Assembly: GCF_005222675.1 (NCBI RefSeq)
Contig: NZ_STGE01000018.1
Location: 47,254-111,253 of the forward strand
Source of the DNA: Mycolicibacterium sp. CR10
Lineage (GTDB): Bacteria > Actinomycetota > Actinomycetes > Mycobacteriales > Mycobacteriaceae
DNA: 64,000 nt
Direction of reading: 5' to 3'
Part shown: positions 24,596 to 34,996 of the stretch, one piece after another
Position numbering within the stretch: the stretch's first letter is position 1
Layout of the letters: the number at the start of each line of letters is the position of its first letter
Translations under genes and position numbers: made by a program
The notes under the pieces: model-generated
Seen by the model: only the letters and a program-made list of their open reading frames with translations
Told to the model about the DNA's origin: nothing
Database searches by the model: none

Positions 24596-25554
24596 ACCTG
24601 GCCGTCTGCCTGCTCGCCTACGCGTTGTCCCTGACGGTGTTCGGGCCGGCCGTGTTGTCGCGGGTCACTCGTGTCGGTGCCGCGCCACGATGGGGCATCG
24701 GTGCCTGGCTGGCAGTGATGGCAAGTGTCCTGGTGGCCGCGGTGGCCGCGGTGGCGCTGTTCGTGTCCCAGACCGTCGCCTCCTGGGGTCGGATCGGTCC
24801 GGTGTTGACCGGGTGCGTGGCCGGTCTGGGAATGATCGCCCGCGGCGGGCATGGCCAACTGGTGCAGTTCGGCGTCCTGGTCTTGGCGGCGATGAGCACC
24901 CTGGCGGTGATCACGCTCGGCACTCGCGCCGCGCTGGCTTTACGTCGAATGCGTCGGGGCAGTCACGACCACGGCCGCGCCGTCCGGATCGCCACCGGGG
25001 ACACCCCACCGGGTCCCGGAGGCACGTTCGTCATCGACAGTGACCGCCGAGGGGTGTACTGCTTGGCTGGGCGCCCGCACACCATCGTCATCACCCGCGG
25101 CGCCCTCGACGCCCTCGACGGTGTCCAGTTGGCCGCGGTGCTCGCCCACGAACACGCGCACCTGAGGGGGCGCCACCACCAGGTCCTGGCCTTCACCGGC
25201 GCACTCAGCAGGCTGCTCCCCCGCGTCCGGCTGTTCACCCAAGGGGCTGGCGACGTCGCGCGTCTCCTGGAGATGCGCGCCGATGACGTCGCCGCTCGCC
25301 GCCACGGCCCCGACGCCGTCGTCGACGCACTGCTTGCCCTCAGCCTTCCGGCCCCCACCATCACGCCAGCCATACCAGCAGCGGCACTAAGCGCCGCCGG
25401 ACTGGCCGTCACCCAACGCGTCGAGCGACTCCTGTTCCCGCCCAACGCAATCACGGCCCGGATCGGTCTCATCACGGCGACCGGTACGGCCCTCCTCGGG
25501 CCGGTCCTCACGGTCGCGTTGATGATCGCCCAGCCGGGGATGGCGTGTATTTAG
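24592..25554 (+). CDS. M56-family (BlaR1-like) membrane metallopeptidase
   Basis: 320 residues. Four to five membrane helices, cytoplasmic zinc-protease motif HEHAH ([15 protein letters not shown]) with downstream [13 protein letters not shown] supplying the third ligand. It ends after the last helix without the penicillin-binding sensor domain of BlaR1, as in most actinobacterial partners of BlaI. It would cleave or otherwise inactivate the BlaI protein encoded immediately upstream (ATGA overlap). What it senses is unknown. Confidence 0.92.
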   Translation: MNLAVCLLAYALSLTVFGPAVLSRVTRVGAAPRWGIGAWLAVMASVLVAAVAAVALFVSQTVASWGRIGPVLTGCVAGLGMIARGGHGQLVQFGVLVLAAMSTLAVITLGTRAALALRRMRRGSHDHGRAVRIATGDTPPGPGGTFVIDSDRRGVYCLAGRPHTIVITRGALDALDGVQLAAVLAHEHAHLRGRHHQVLAFTGALSRLLPRVRLFTQGAGDVARLLEMRADDVAARRHGPDAVVDALLALSLPAPTITPAIPAAALSAAGLAVTQRVERLLFPPNAITARIGLITATGTALLGPVLTVALMIAQPGMACI

Positions 25555-26030
25555 CGACGTGGATTCGACCAAGTCCAGCCCGTCGCGCAGCGCCCCGATG
25601 CGACCGATCAGCACCGATCCGTCGGACAGCGACATCTCGACGAGACGGCCCCGTGCCCTGCGGTAGTGCTTGCGTCGGAGTTATGTAGATCGAGGCGTTG
25701 ACCCCAACAGTGGAATCGGATCCCAAAGTCAGGCACGTTAGATGCCAGGGGTCGCCGGGAGGCCGAGCACGTTAATCAACCTCAGGGCCTACGCCCAGAC
25801 GCGCCGCTCGCCATCACTCAGATGTCAGGGTGGTCATCATGCCCCGGCGCCGTCACCCAGCAGCGCGCTGGTGAGAACCCCGACCACCGCGGACATTTCA
25901 CACACCCCCGCATGGTTTCGCCTGGCGGCAGGCCACGTCGATGCGAGTGCGTCTCACAAATTCACAACTCCCCAATTGCAGGCCGCGCAGGTGGAAATTC
26001 CGGGGTCTGCCGCCCAACGTGGTGTCGGTG
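25555..26030. other. Intergenic region, possible scrap of a coding sequence
   Basis: About 475 bp between convergent genes. A minus-strand stretch at 25555-25640 reads [18 protein letters not shown] followed by [11 protein letters not shown], possibly a remnant of a small protein, but no intact gene or known family is visible. Confidence 0.35.
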
Positions 26031-26624
26031 TCAACGCTCGGTGGTCAGCCGATCGAGTAGCGGCCGCAGGTCTTCGGCCAGTAGTGCCATGAGGTACACC
26101 GCGGCGACTCTGTGCTGGCGGTCCAGGACCATCGTGGTAGGCACCACGCTGGTCGGATAGGTGCGTCCCAGCGTGATCAGGCTGCGCATTGCTGGGTCGA
26201 AGATGGAGGGGTATTGCACGTTGCGGTCGGTGACGAAATCGCGTGCGGTGTCGCGGTTGTCGCGGACGTCGATACCCAGGAACTGAACGCCGCGGTCACG
26301 GTATTCGGCGTACACCGTTTCGAGTTCTGGAGTTTCGGTGCGGCATGGCCCGCACCAGGAGCCCCACACGTTGATGAGGACCACCTTGCCGGTGAAGTCC
26401 GACAACCGGATCGGTTCGTCGGTGAACAGATCGGGTCCGGTGAGATCGCCGATGGTGCCGCGTGTCGAGGGTGGGTCGTAGAAGATCGCGGTCTTACCGC
26501 CGGGTGAGACGAAGTTAAAGGTGCCGCCTTGGGCGACGGCATCCTCGCCGGTGGTGCAGCCGGCGACCGAGGCAGCGAGGATAAGGGCTGCCGCGCCGGC
26601 GACGATTCGCCTGAGGCGAGTCAT
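26031..26624 (-). CDS. TlpA/ResA-like thioredoxin lipoprotein
   Basis: 197 residues. Lipoprotein signal (SVAGC, Cys23), then a thioredoxin fold with active site WGSWCGPCRTE and cis-Pro region TSVVPTTMVLD. Such proteins reduce disulfides outside the membrane, often for cytochrome c or metalloprotein assembly (mycobacterial CcsX-like). Located about 70 bp downstream of cadD in the same direction, so possibly part of the Cd operon. Its 3' end has been copied and partly inverted at 19266-19379. Confidence 0.9.
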   Translation of the reverse strand: MTRLRRIVAGAAALILAASVAGCTTGEDAVAQGGTFNFVSPGGKTAIFYDPPSTRGTIGDLTGPDLFTDEPIRLSDFTGKVVLINVWGSWCGPCRTETPELETVYAEYRDRGVQFLGIDVRDNRDTARDFVTDRNVQYPSIFDPAMRSLITLGRTYPTSVVPTTMVLDRQHRVAAVYLMALLAEDLRPLLDRLTTER

Positions 26625-26692
26625 GAGGAATCCTCTCGGCGATCACGTTATGCGGATGTCACCTCCACCGTCACAGCGGGTTTCGTGGCTGC

Positions 26693-27301
26693 CTAGTTGT
26701 CGAAGGCGAGGCCGCTGACCAGGATGACGATGCCCAGGGCGATCAGGACGATCGGGAACAGCACGTGTTCCCAGCGTTCGAGGACGTCGGCGATCGGCCG
26801 GCGGGTGGCGACAAATCGGGCGGCGACGACCAGCACCGCGACGAGCACGAGGAAGACAACGCAGTAGGCCACCACGGCAGCCGGGCCTACGCTCAAGAAG
26901 ACCGGAACGTAGACGCCGATGTTGTCGCCGCCGTTGGCGAAGGTGACTGCTGCGACGGTCAAGATGCCGACGTTCTTGCCGGCGACTTTGCCGTCGTCGT
27001 CGTCATCGTCGTCGTCATCGTTGCCGCGCCAGGCTTGCCATGCCGCCCACAGTCCCAGGGCCAGGGGTATGAGCCCGAAATACGGGATGAGTTCCGGGGG
27101 AAGGAACGCTCCGGCACCCAGGGTCACCAGCACAGCCGCGCCGAGGATACCCGCGAATCCCAAGTATTGGCCTGCGGTGATCCGGGCGGTTGTTCCGCGT
27201 TGGCCTGCGCCGCGGGCGAAGAACAGCGAGAGCACGATGATGTCGTCGATGTTGGTGACGATGAATAGCCCGATTGCGGGCACCACTGACGACAGGATCA
27301 T
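26693..27301 (-). CDS. cadD: CadD-family cadmium resistance transporter
   Basis: 202 residues, five to six membrane helices. N-terminal IGLFIVTNIDDIIVLSLFFARG and the mirrored TFANGGDNIGVYVPVF carry the paired acidic DD and GGDN motifs of CadD. Predicted exporter or sequestering permease for Cd(II). Between the halves is a loop of nine consecutive Asp (after WRGN) encoded by a GAC/GAT trinucleotide tract, probably cytosolic and metal-attracting. Overlaps lspA by ATGA in the cmtR-like operon. Confidence 0.92.
   Translation of the reverse strand: MILSSVVPAIGLFIVTNIDDIIVLSLFFARGAGQRGTTARITAGQYLGFAGILGAAVLVTLGAGAFLPPELIPYFGLIPLALGLWAAWQAWRGNDDDDDDDDDGKVAGKNVGILTVAAVTFANGGDNIGVYVPVFLSVGPAAVVAYCVVFLVLVAVLVVAARFVATRRPIADVLERWEHVLFPIVLIALGIVILVSGLAFDN
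26993..27022. repeat. Trinucleotide repeat encoding poly-Asp in cadD
   Basis: Ten near-perfect GTC/ATC units on the plus strand encode nine consecutive Asp on the minus strand. Such a tract can expand or contract by slippage without breaking the frame. Confidence 0.8.
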
Positions 27302-27810
27302 TGGTTTGCCCCCGTTTCCCTTTTTTCGGTGTCACTTGCCCGCCAGCTGGCCACGACGAGTACGGCTGCCCCGGTGACGACGAAGACGTCAGCGAGGTTG
27401 AAGGTGGGAAACCAGCCGGTGTGCAGGTAGTCGGTGACCAGCCCGTCACCGGCGCGGTCGATGACGTTGGCCACCGCGCCGCCCAGCATCGCAGCCAGTG
27501 CCAGCACAACGGGCAGCGTGGGGGCGCGGGTGAGGTGGACTGCGAACACCGCCAAGGCGACCACGATGACCCCCGCGGCGCCGAGCAGGGCCGCTGGGGG
27601 AAGGGTGTCGCCGAGACTGAATGCCACCCCCGGGTTGAACGCCAGCCGCAAGTTGAGCGGCCCGAGATCTGTTGAGCTGCCGTCATTTAGCGTGCGGCTG
27701 GCCCAGTTCTTCATTCCCAGGTCCAGTGCTGCGAGGAGGACCGCCGTGGTGGTCAGGGTGATCCGCGCCCGCGTCACCCCGACCCGGGTGCCGGTGTGGC
27801 CGGCGGTCAC
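27298..27810 (-). CDS. lspA: Signal peptidase II (prolipoprotein peptidase)
   Basis: 170 residues with four membrane helices. Catalytic aspartates sit in GGAVANVIDR and FNLADVFVVTG; RLAFNPGVAFSLG is the conserved N-x-G-x-A-F segment. It removes the signal peptide of lipoproteins after lipidation. This copy is embedded between the SPC ATPase (GTGA overlap) and cadD (ATGA overlap), as lspA often is on metal-resistance elements; it may serve the lipoproteins encoded nearby (TlpA-like, DUF305). GTG start at 27810. Confidence 0.95.
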   Translation of the reverse strand: MTAGHTGTRVGVTRARITLTTTAVLLAALDLGMKNWASRTLNDGSSTDLGPLNLRLAFNPGVAFSLGDTLPPAALLGAAGVIVVALAVFAVHLTRAPTLPVVLALAAMLGGAVANVIDRAGDGLVTDYLHTGWFPTFNLADVFVVTGAAVLVVASWRASDTEKRETGANQ

Positions 27811-29774
27811 GACGGCGCGCCCACTGGCGCCGCGCGGGTATGGCTGGCTGCCGGATCGATCGGCGCGGCGGCCAGCGGTGTGGTGCGTCCGGCTCGCACG
27901 CCGTTGGCGATGACCACGATCTCGGCGAGTTCGTGGACCAGTACCACCGCGGCCAGCCCGAGCACGCCGAACAGTGCCAGCGGCACCAAGGCGATGATCA
28001 GGCCCAGGGACAGGCCGACGTTTTGCAGCATGATCCGCCGTGCCCGGCGGGCATGGCGGAACGTTTGGGGCAGGTGGCGCAGGTCTTCGCCCATCAGGGC
28101 GACGTCGGCGGTTTCGATGGCCACGTCGGTGCCCATCGCGCCCATCGCGATGCCCACGTCGGCGGTGGCCAGCGCAGGAGCGTCGTTGACGCCGTCGCCG
28201 ACCATCGCCGTGGGGCGTTGGGCCCGCAGCTGTTCGATCAGCCGCGCCTTGTCTTCGGGGCGCAACTCGGCGTGCACGGCTTCGATTCCGACGTCGCGGG
28301 CCAGCGCTGCGGCGGTGGCGTGGTTGTCGCCGGTGAGCATCGCCACGTGGTAGCCGTCGCGGCGCAACTGCGCGATGACTTCGGCGGCCTCGGGGCGCAA
28401 CTCGTCGCGCACGGCGATGGCACCGATCACCTGGCCGTTGTCTTCGACGAGGACCGCGGTGGCCCCTGCCTGCTGCATCCGGGTGATGTCGCCGGCGAGT
28501 GGGCCGGGGTCTAGCCAGCCGGGGCGGCCGAGGCGAAGCGTGTGTCCGTCGCGACGCCCGGTGAGTCCGGCGCCGGTGACGGCTTCGACGTCGGTGGCAG
28601 GGATGACGTCATCAGTTGCGGCGAGGATCGCCGCGGCCAGCGGGTGCTCGCTGCGCGCTTCCAGAGCCGCTGCCACATCAAGTACCTGCTCGCGGGTCGC
28701 ACCGTTGGTGGTGGCCACGTCGATGACGGCGGGCCGGTTCGCGGTGAGTGTGCCGGTCTTGTCCAGTGCCACGCCGCGGATCTTGCCCAGCCCTTCCAGT
28801 GCGGCGCCGCCCTTGACCAGCGCGCCGAGCTTGCTGGCGGCGCCGATGGCGGCCACCACCGTCACTGGCACCGAGATCGCCAGGGCGCACGGTGAGGCGG
28901 CGACCAGCACGACCAGGGCACGTTCGATCCAGGTGGCCGAGTCCCCGAGCAGGCTGCCGATCACCGCGATCAGCCCGGCGACGATCATGATTCCGGGCAC
29001 CAGGGGTTTGGCGATCCGGTCGGCCAAGCGCTGGGAGGCGCCCTTGCGGGACTGCTCGGCCTCCACGATGCGCACGATGCGGGCCAGCGAGTTGTCCTCG
29101 GCGGTGGTGCTGACCTCCACCTCGAGTGCCCCGGTGCCATTGATCGACCCGGCGAACACCTCATCACCGGGCCCGGCCTCCACGGGAACCGACTCGCCGG
29201 TGATGGCCGAGACATCGAGCGCGGTGCGGCCGTGGCGGACGATGCCGTCGGTCGCGACACGCTCACCGGGCTTGACCAGCATCCGGTCGCCGATCCGCAA
29301 ATCCGCAGGCGCGACGGTCCTTTCGGCGCCGTCGCGCAGCACGGTCGCCTCGTCGGGGACCAGCGACAACAGCGCGCGCAGCCCGCGGCGGGTGCGGGCC
29401 AGCGAGTACTCCTCCAGTCCCTCGCTGATGGAGAACAGGAAGGCCAGCATCGCGGCCTCACCCACCTCGCCGAGGATCACCGCGCCCACCGCGGCGATGG
29501 TCATCAGCGTGCCGACCCCGATCTTGCCCTTCACCAACCGCGTGAGGGTGGACGGCACGAAGGTGTAGGCGCCGGCCAGCAGCGCTACCGCTTCCAGAAC
29601 CAGGACGACCGGCTCAGCGGCGTCGAGTAACCCGGCGATCACCGCTGCGAGCAGGAACACCCCCGAGAGGGCGGCGAACTGCAGTTCCTTGATCTGCCAG
29701 AGCCGCTCGGGCTCACGCTCCTGCTCCTCGGCGCCGCGGGGTTCGTCGTTGCCGCAGCCGCATGCATCGCTCAT
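27807..29774 (-). CDS. P1B-type heavy-metal ATPase with SPC motif (CtpG-like)
   Basis: 655 residues from ATG 29774. N-terminal SDACGCGNDE, actuator ITGESVP, AASPCALAIS, DKTGTLT, SEHPLA, GDGVNDAP and a final VHELAEIVV helix. Same SPC class as the pump at 10079-12208 but lacking its Cys-rich C-terminal extension. Control by a CmtR-like sensor points to Cd(II)/Pb(II) export, as for mycobacterial CtpG. The longer upstream frame is the shadow of the sensor gene; ATG 29774 overlaps the sensor stop as ATGA. Confidence 0.93.
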   Translation of the reverse strand: MSDACGCGNDEPRGAEEQEREPERLWQIKELQFAALSGVFLLAAVIAGLLDAAEPVVLVLEAVALLAGAYTFVPSTLTRLVKGKIGVGTLMTIAAVGAVILGEVGEAAMLAFLFSISEGLEEYSLARTRRGLRALLSLVPDEATVLRDGAERTVAPADLRIGDRMLVKPGERVATDGIVRHGRTALDVSAITGESVPVEAGPGDEVFAGSINGTGALEVEVSTTAEDNSLARIVRIVEAEQSRKGASQRLADRIAKPLVPGIMIVAGLIAVIGSLLGDSATWIERALVVLVAASPCALAISVPVTVVAAIGAASKLGALVKGGAALEGLGKIRGVALDKTGTLTANRPAVIDVATTNGATREQVLDVAAALEARSEHPLAAAILAATDDVIPATDVEAVTGAGLTGRRDGHTLRLGRPGWLDPGPLAGDITRMQQAGATAVLVEDNGQVIGAIAVRDELRPEAAEVIAQLRRDGYHVAMLTGDNHATAAALARDVGIEAVHAELRPEDKARLIEQLRAQRPTAMVGDGVNDAPALATADVGIAMGAMGTDVAIETADVALMGEDLRHLPQTFRHARRARRIMLQNVGLSLGLIIALVPLALFGVLGLAAVVLVHELAEIVVIANGVRAGRTTPLAAAPIDPAASHTRAAPVGAPS

Positions 29775-30178
29775 CGGTGAGCCTCCTGCGTCCCCGCCGT
29801 CGCGACGGTGCCGGAGCGGGATCCGTAGGTGGGGCACAGCGCGACGGCGTTGCCGGTGGCGGCCAACAGCATCTCGGCCGAGGCCAGCAGGTCGAGCAGT
29901 TCGGGGCGGGCCAGCGAGTAGAACACCTGCCGACCCTCGGGGCGGCCGGTGACCAGGCCGCAATCCCGCAGGCACGCCACGTGCGCCGACACGGTGGACT
30001 GCGCCAGGCCCAGCTCGCCGATCAGGTCGACCACGCGGGCCTCCCCGTCAGCCAGGCGGCGCACGATCGCCAACCGCGCCGAATCGGAGAGACTGTGAAA
30101 CAGCGCCACCGCGACATCCAGATTCGAACTTCCCGAGGTGGTTCCGGTGAGGCAGCCATCCGCCTTATTCATCGCCAT
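29771..30178 (-). CDS. CmtR-like ArsR-family Cd/Pb sensor
   Basis: 135 residues from ATG 30178. Winged helix with AQSTVSAHVAC69LRDC73GLV in the recognition helix and a third Cys in the C-terminal tail (ALC115PTYG). This is the Cys57/Cys61/Cys102 layout of mycobacterial CmtR, which binds Cd(II) or Pb(II) with three thiolates and lets go of DNA. Heads the operon sensor-ATPase-lspA-cadD, all joined by four-base overlaps. A -10-like TATCAT lies at about 30185-30190 on the minus strand. Confidence 0.9.
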   Translation of the reverse strand: MAMNKADGCLTGTTSGSSNLDVAVALFHSLSDSARLAIVRRLADGEARVVDLIGELGLAQSTVSAHVACLRDCGLVTGRPEGRQVFYSLARPELLDLLASAEMLLAATGNAVALCPTYGSRSGTVATAGTQEAHR

Positions 30179-30273
30179 GGGGCGATGATAGCCGGGCATC
30201 GGCGATAATCCGAGTGGGGGTGGCGGTGCAGGAAGACGGCCCGCATGGGCGCCGCCAGGTCCCGCATACTTAT

Positions 30274-31650
30274 CTAGACACTCTGCTGGGCGGCTTCCCA
30301 CGCGCCGAAGCCGCCCACGATGTCGCTCACATCCCGAAACCCGCGCTGGCGCAACAGACTCGCGGCTACCGAGGATCGATAACCTCCGGCGCAGTACACG
30401 ACCGTCGGCTTACCTGGATCCAGCTCGCCGCACCGGCTGGGCAGCTGACCCACGGGGATGGCAATGGCATTCGGGATACTTCCCGCCGCGACCTCACCCG
30501 GGTTGCGCACGTCGACGACCTGCACGTCGGCGAACTCGGAGGTGCGCTGATCGAACGACTGTGCCGTCAACCGGGGAGCGATCTGCACGTCATCTCGGTG
30601 TTCGAACATGACCTCCCACGGGCGGTCGAGATACCCGATGACGCGGTCGAAGCCGATACGAGCGAGACGATTCTTGCCTTCCAATTCCAGGCCAGGTTCG
30701 CTGAACAACACGATATCGACATCGGAGGGCAGCACCGACCCGGCGAACTCGGCGTAGCGGCCTTCGAGTCCGATGTTGATTGCGCGACGAAGGTGGCTCA
30801 ACGCGAATTGATCGGGGCTACGGCCGTCGACCAAGAGTGCGCCGCCGTCAAGCGCGTCGAGAACCTCGGTGTAGGTCATCGCGGCCGGCATCTTGGTCTC
30901 ATCGAGCAGCTCGCGGTCCTGGCGGTTGAGGATGGCGTCATACACGAAGTAGCTGGGTGCGGGCGCTTGCCCTTGAGTGACCACATCCATGAACGTGGCC
31001 TTGTCGGCGGCGCGCACGGCGTAGTTGGTCTGCTTCTGCTCGCCGATGGTCGACCACAGGTCGGTGGAGAGGTTCTTGCCGCAGGCCGAACCCGCGCCGT
31101 GCGCCGGGTACACCCGAGTGGCATCAGGCAACGTCATCAGCTTGGTATGCAGTGACTCGTACAGCATGTCGGCCAGCTGTTCACGAGTGAACCCGACGGA
31201 GGCGAGCAGGTCAGGCCTGCCGACATCACCGATGAACAAAGTATCGCCGGTCAGGACGCCGTAAGGGCCCTCGTCGCCGCGGCGTTCGACCACGATGCTC
31301 AGCGACTCCGGCGTGTGACCTGGCGTGTGGCGGAACTCCAGCGTGACCTCACCCAGGCAATAGCGTTGGCCATCAGCGACGCCCATCGACGCGAATTCGG
31401 TCTCCGCGACCGAGGAGTACACGATCGTGGCGCCTGTGGCCTTGGCTAGCTCCAGGTGACCGGACACGAAATCGGCGTGGAAGTGCGTCTCGATGACGAG
31501 TTCGATTCGGCAGCCCAGCTTTTCGGCGTCCGACAGATACTCCGCGACATCACGCTGTGGATCGACGACGACTGCGCGGCCGGTGGTCTCGTCTGCAATC
31601 AGATACGACGCGTGGGACAGACAGTCCAAGTAGTACTGGATGAATTTCAT
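30274..31650 (-). CDS. Persulfide dioxygenase - rhodanese fusion (MBL-fold)
   Basis: 458 residues. N-terminal metallo-beta-lactamase domain of the ETHE1/persulfide dioxygenase type (ETHFHADFVSGH, HTPGHTPESL, GDTLFIGDVGRPD, YPAHGAGSACG), iron-dependent oxidation of glutathione- or mycothiol-persulfide to sulfite. Two rhodanese domains follow: one lacking the catalytic Cys (VLFSEPG), and a C-terminal one with the active loop CAGGYRS. This is the CstB-like layout of sulfide detoxification. ATG 31650 (MKFIQYYLD). Divergent to the sulfite exporter, with two CstR-type boxes between. Confidence 0.92.
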   Translation of the reverse strand: MKFIQYYLDCLSHASYLIADETTGRAVVVDPQRDVAEYLSDAEKLGCRIELVIETHFHADFVSGHLELAKATGATIVYSSVAETEFASMGVADGQRYCLGEVTLEFRHTPGHTPESLSIVVERRGDEGPYGVLTGDTLFIGDVGRPDLLASVGFTREQLADMLYESLHTKLMTLPDATRVYPAHGAGSACGKNLSTDLWSTIGEQKQTNYAVRAADKATFMDVVTQGQAPAPSYFVYDAILNRQDRELLDETKMPAAMTYTEVLDALDGGALLVDGRSPDQFALSHLRRAINIGLEGRYAEFAGSVLPSDVDIVLFSEPGLELEGKNRLARIGFDRVIGYLDRPWEVMFEHRDDVQIAPRLTAQSFDQRTSEFADVQVVDVRNPGEVAAGSIPNAIAIPVGQLPSRCGELDPGKPTVVYCAGGYRSSVAASLLRQRGFRDVSDIVGGFGAWEAAQQSV

Positions 31651-31737
31651 GGTGCGAGGAGTCCTTTCGTTTGCGGCGGCGAACGTCACCGGCGGGGCCC
31701 GGCGGCCGTACATGCTTCTCGAGATACAGGTTGCAGG

Positions 31738-31751
31738 TACCCCCGGGGGTA
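31738..31751. promoter_or_regulatory. CstR/CsoR-type operator 1
   Basis: Perfect palindrome TACCCCCGGGGGTA between the divergent persulfide dioxygenase and sulfite exporter units; G/C tract with TA ends is the CsoR/CstR signature. Confidence 0.8.
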
Positions 31752-31768
31752 TGACAACATCTTACACT

Positions 31769-31786
31769 AATACCCCCCCAGGTATT
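31769..31786. promoter_or_regulatory. CstR/CsoR-type operator 2
   Basis: AATACC and GGTATT flank a C-run, the second box in the same divergent region, 31 bp from the first. Confidence 0.75.
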
Positions 31787-31809
31787 TTTCGTAGGAAGGA
31801 TTCGCTGTG

Positions 31810-31928
31810 ATGACCGGACCCACCGTCGTTGATTCCCACCCCATCAAGGGGTCAGCAACGCCGACCCCCTCCGAGCTGGTCGACGTTCGACGAACCGGTG
31901 AGCCCAAGTCCACGCAGGGCGGCGGTGA

Positions 31929-31932
<4 letters not shown>
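31810..31932 (+). CDS. 40-residue ORF coupled to the sulfite exporter
   Basis: ATG 31810 to TGA 31930-31932; the stop overlaps the exporter start as ATGA. The sequence (MTGPTVVDSHPIKG … TPSELVDVRRTGEP) has no helix or metal motif. TPSELVDVR recalls the first strand of a rhodanese domain, so it may be a truncated rhodanese or a leader peptide that couples translation. Confidence 0.5.
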
Positions 31933-33141
<1,209 letters not shown>

Positions 33142-33210
33142 TCCGCGACGATGATAGCGCCAGTTGTGAATAGGTCCATGTCACGACAGCCGTCGTGCAA
33201 CGAAACCGGC

Positions 33211-34173
33211 CTAGTTCGAGGCTGAGTCGGATCCCGGTGGCCGCGTCTTTCCCATGGAGGTGTCGGCAACGGGTGCGAGGGTGCAGCCGCCGGCAGGGGT
33301 GAAGGGGTAGATCATCTGGCGCAGGTAGCCGTTGGGGTAGTCGGGTTTGGCGGCCATGCCCAGCTGGGTGGAGTCGAATCGCCTAGCGGGGTCGTAGGAG
33401 TAGGTGCGCATGAGGTGGTCCCACACCAGGGTGAACAGCCCGAAGTTGACGTCGCCGATGCCGGCCCATTTGAGGTGGTGGAAGCGGTGGCCTTCGTTGA
33501 GGGCCAGGACGTATTTGGCGGGGCCAATGCGGTAGTCGGCGTTGGAGTGCTGCAGCAGCAGCTGGATCGCCACCGCTAGGGCCAGCGCGGAGGCCACGTC
33601 GACGGGCAGCCCGATCAGGATCAGTGGTGCGACACCGGCGGCCATCTCGACGGTTTGGTGCAGCGGGTGTTTCATCAGGCCGTTGAGGCCGTAGAAGCGG
33701 GTGATGCTGTGGTGCACCGCGTGGAAGCGCCACAGCACGCCGATCTTGTGGCTGGCCAGATGTACGACGGTGATGCCGAAATCGGCGACCAGGATTGCGG
33801 CCAGCACCTGCGCGAGGAACGGCCAGTTGTGTGGCCATAACTGGGGCGCGGGCACGATCGCGGCGAGCAGCGGGATGGCGGCGACGCTGGCCAGGATGAG
33901 GGTTTCGTTGACCGCGACGTGGATGCGGTCGCGGGTGCCGTCGGCGCGATCGTGGTTCCACTCTGAGTCGTACGGGATGATCCGCTCCACCAGGAACGCC
34001 GTCCCGATCGCCACCGCCAAGATGATCAGCAGCCAGTACTTCGGGGCGCCGGCGGCAGCCACCGCGATACCCACGCCGTTGAGTACGACCAGCATGAACG
34101 GCACATAGCCGTAGCGAGCCATCACCTGAACCGCGGTGATCACCCTCGTCGAGGTCGGAAGAATTGTGCTCAT
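33211..34173 (-). CDS. Sterol desaturase/fatty acid hydroxylase-family membrane protein
   Basis: 320 residues, several membrane spans and the eight-histidine di-iron motifs: HLASH, WRFHAVHHS, and GHRFHH with QHSN. Family members hydroxylate or desaturate lipids. The insertion, MKHPLHQTVEM, and the C-terminal WDHLMRTY are conserved. Neighbours are an AraC regulator and methyltransferases, pointing to lipid modification. Substrate unknown. Confidence 0.88.
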   Translation of the reverse strand: MSTILPTSTRVITAVQVMARYGYVPFMLVVLNGVGIAVAAAGAPKYWLLIILAVAIGTAFLVERIIPYDSEWNHDRADGTRDRIHVAVNETLILASVAAIPLLAAIVPAPQLWPHNWPFLAQVLAAILVADFGITVVHLASHKIGVLWRFHAVHHSITRFYGLNGLMKHPLHQTVEMAAGVAPLILIGLPVDVASALALAVAIQLLLQHSNADYRIGPAKYVLALNEGHRFHHLKWAGIGDVNFGLFTLVWDHLMRTYSYDPARRFDSTQLGMAAKPDYPNGYLRQMIYPFTPAGGCTLAPVADTSMGKTRPPGSDSASN

Positions 34174-34221
34174 GCCCTAGATCGTCGCGGTCATGGACCT
34201 GGTCACGCTTGAATGATTCGG

Positions 34222-34989
34222 CTACCCGCTGTCGAGGTCCCAGGACACGTGCCGGCTGAGCACCGAGGGTGGTAGGCCGAACATCTCGCGGGTGGTGCGG
34301 GTCAGGTGGGCGCTGTCGGCGAACCCCGCCCCATGCGCGGCGCCGGTCAGGTCATCACCGGCCTGCACGCGGGTGATCGCGATGCGTAAGCGCGTCCACA
34401 ACACATAGCGCCGTAGCGGGATGCCGACCTGCTCGGTGAACAGATGGGTCAACCGGCTCGTCGAAAGACCAAGCTGGGCAGCTAGTTCCGTGCCGCTGAC
34501 CGTGCCCGCCGCCACCAGATTAGGCAGCAGCCGCAACGCGTCCTCGATGGCGGGATGCCGCGCCGCGGCGCCGTAATCGGCAGTGGTGGGCGCCAGGTGC
34601 GCGATCAGCTCGTCGACCACGGTCGCCAGCGCTCGTCGACGGGAAGAACTCAGCACTGGGGTGACAGTCCAGCCGGAGCGGACGGCGCGCGAGTGTGCGG
34701 CCTCTCCCGGCGCGGACTCCGGTTCCAGGAACACCACCGTGCCCTCCTGGGCGCCGACCTCGATCCGGTGTGGCGCATCGGCGGGCACGACCACCTTCGT
34801 GCCGCGGTGTCGCGTGCCGTGCCCGTCGAGGACCGTCAACGCCGTTGTGGCGGTGATGATCTGAACGGCATGGTGGGCATGGGAGTCAGTGGGGCCGATC
34901 GATCCGGTGAAGGCCAGCACCCCCGGCCGAAGCAGCGCCGCGCCGCCCCAGCGCGGTCCGGCAGCTGCATCACCGCCAGACCTATTCAT
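34222..34989 (-). CDS. AraC-family transcriptional regulator
   Basis: 255 residues from ATG 34989. N-terminal cupin-like sensor (HAHHAVQIITATTALTVL … VVVPADAPHRIEVG) with His suited to metal or small-molecule binding, C-terminal double helix-turn-helix (TELAAQLGLSTSRLTHLFTEQVGIPLRRYVLWTR … AAHGAGFADSAHLTR). Divergent to the methyltransferase unit and about 50 bp from the desaturase-like gene, which it may control along with the divergent one. A much longer frame upstream is the shadow of the methyltransferase. Confidence 0.88.
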   Translation of the reverse strand: MNRSGGDAAAGPRWGGAALLRPGVLAFTGSIGPTDSHAHHAVQIITATTALTVLDGHGTRHRGTKVVVPADAPHRIEVGAQEGTVVFLEPESAPGEAAHSRAVRSGWTVTPVLSSSRRRALATVVDELIAHLAPTTADYGAAARHPAIEDALRLLPNLVAAGTVSGTELAAQLGLSTSRLTHLFTEQVGIPLRRYVLWTRLRIAITRVQAGDDLTGAAHGAGFADSAHLTRTTREMFGLPPSVLSRHVSWDLDSG

Positions 34990-34996
34990 CGTCACT

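Noticed and set aside
28375..29568. 397-codon plus-strand frame opposite the second SPC ATPase
   Set aside because: Same type of antisense shadow.
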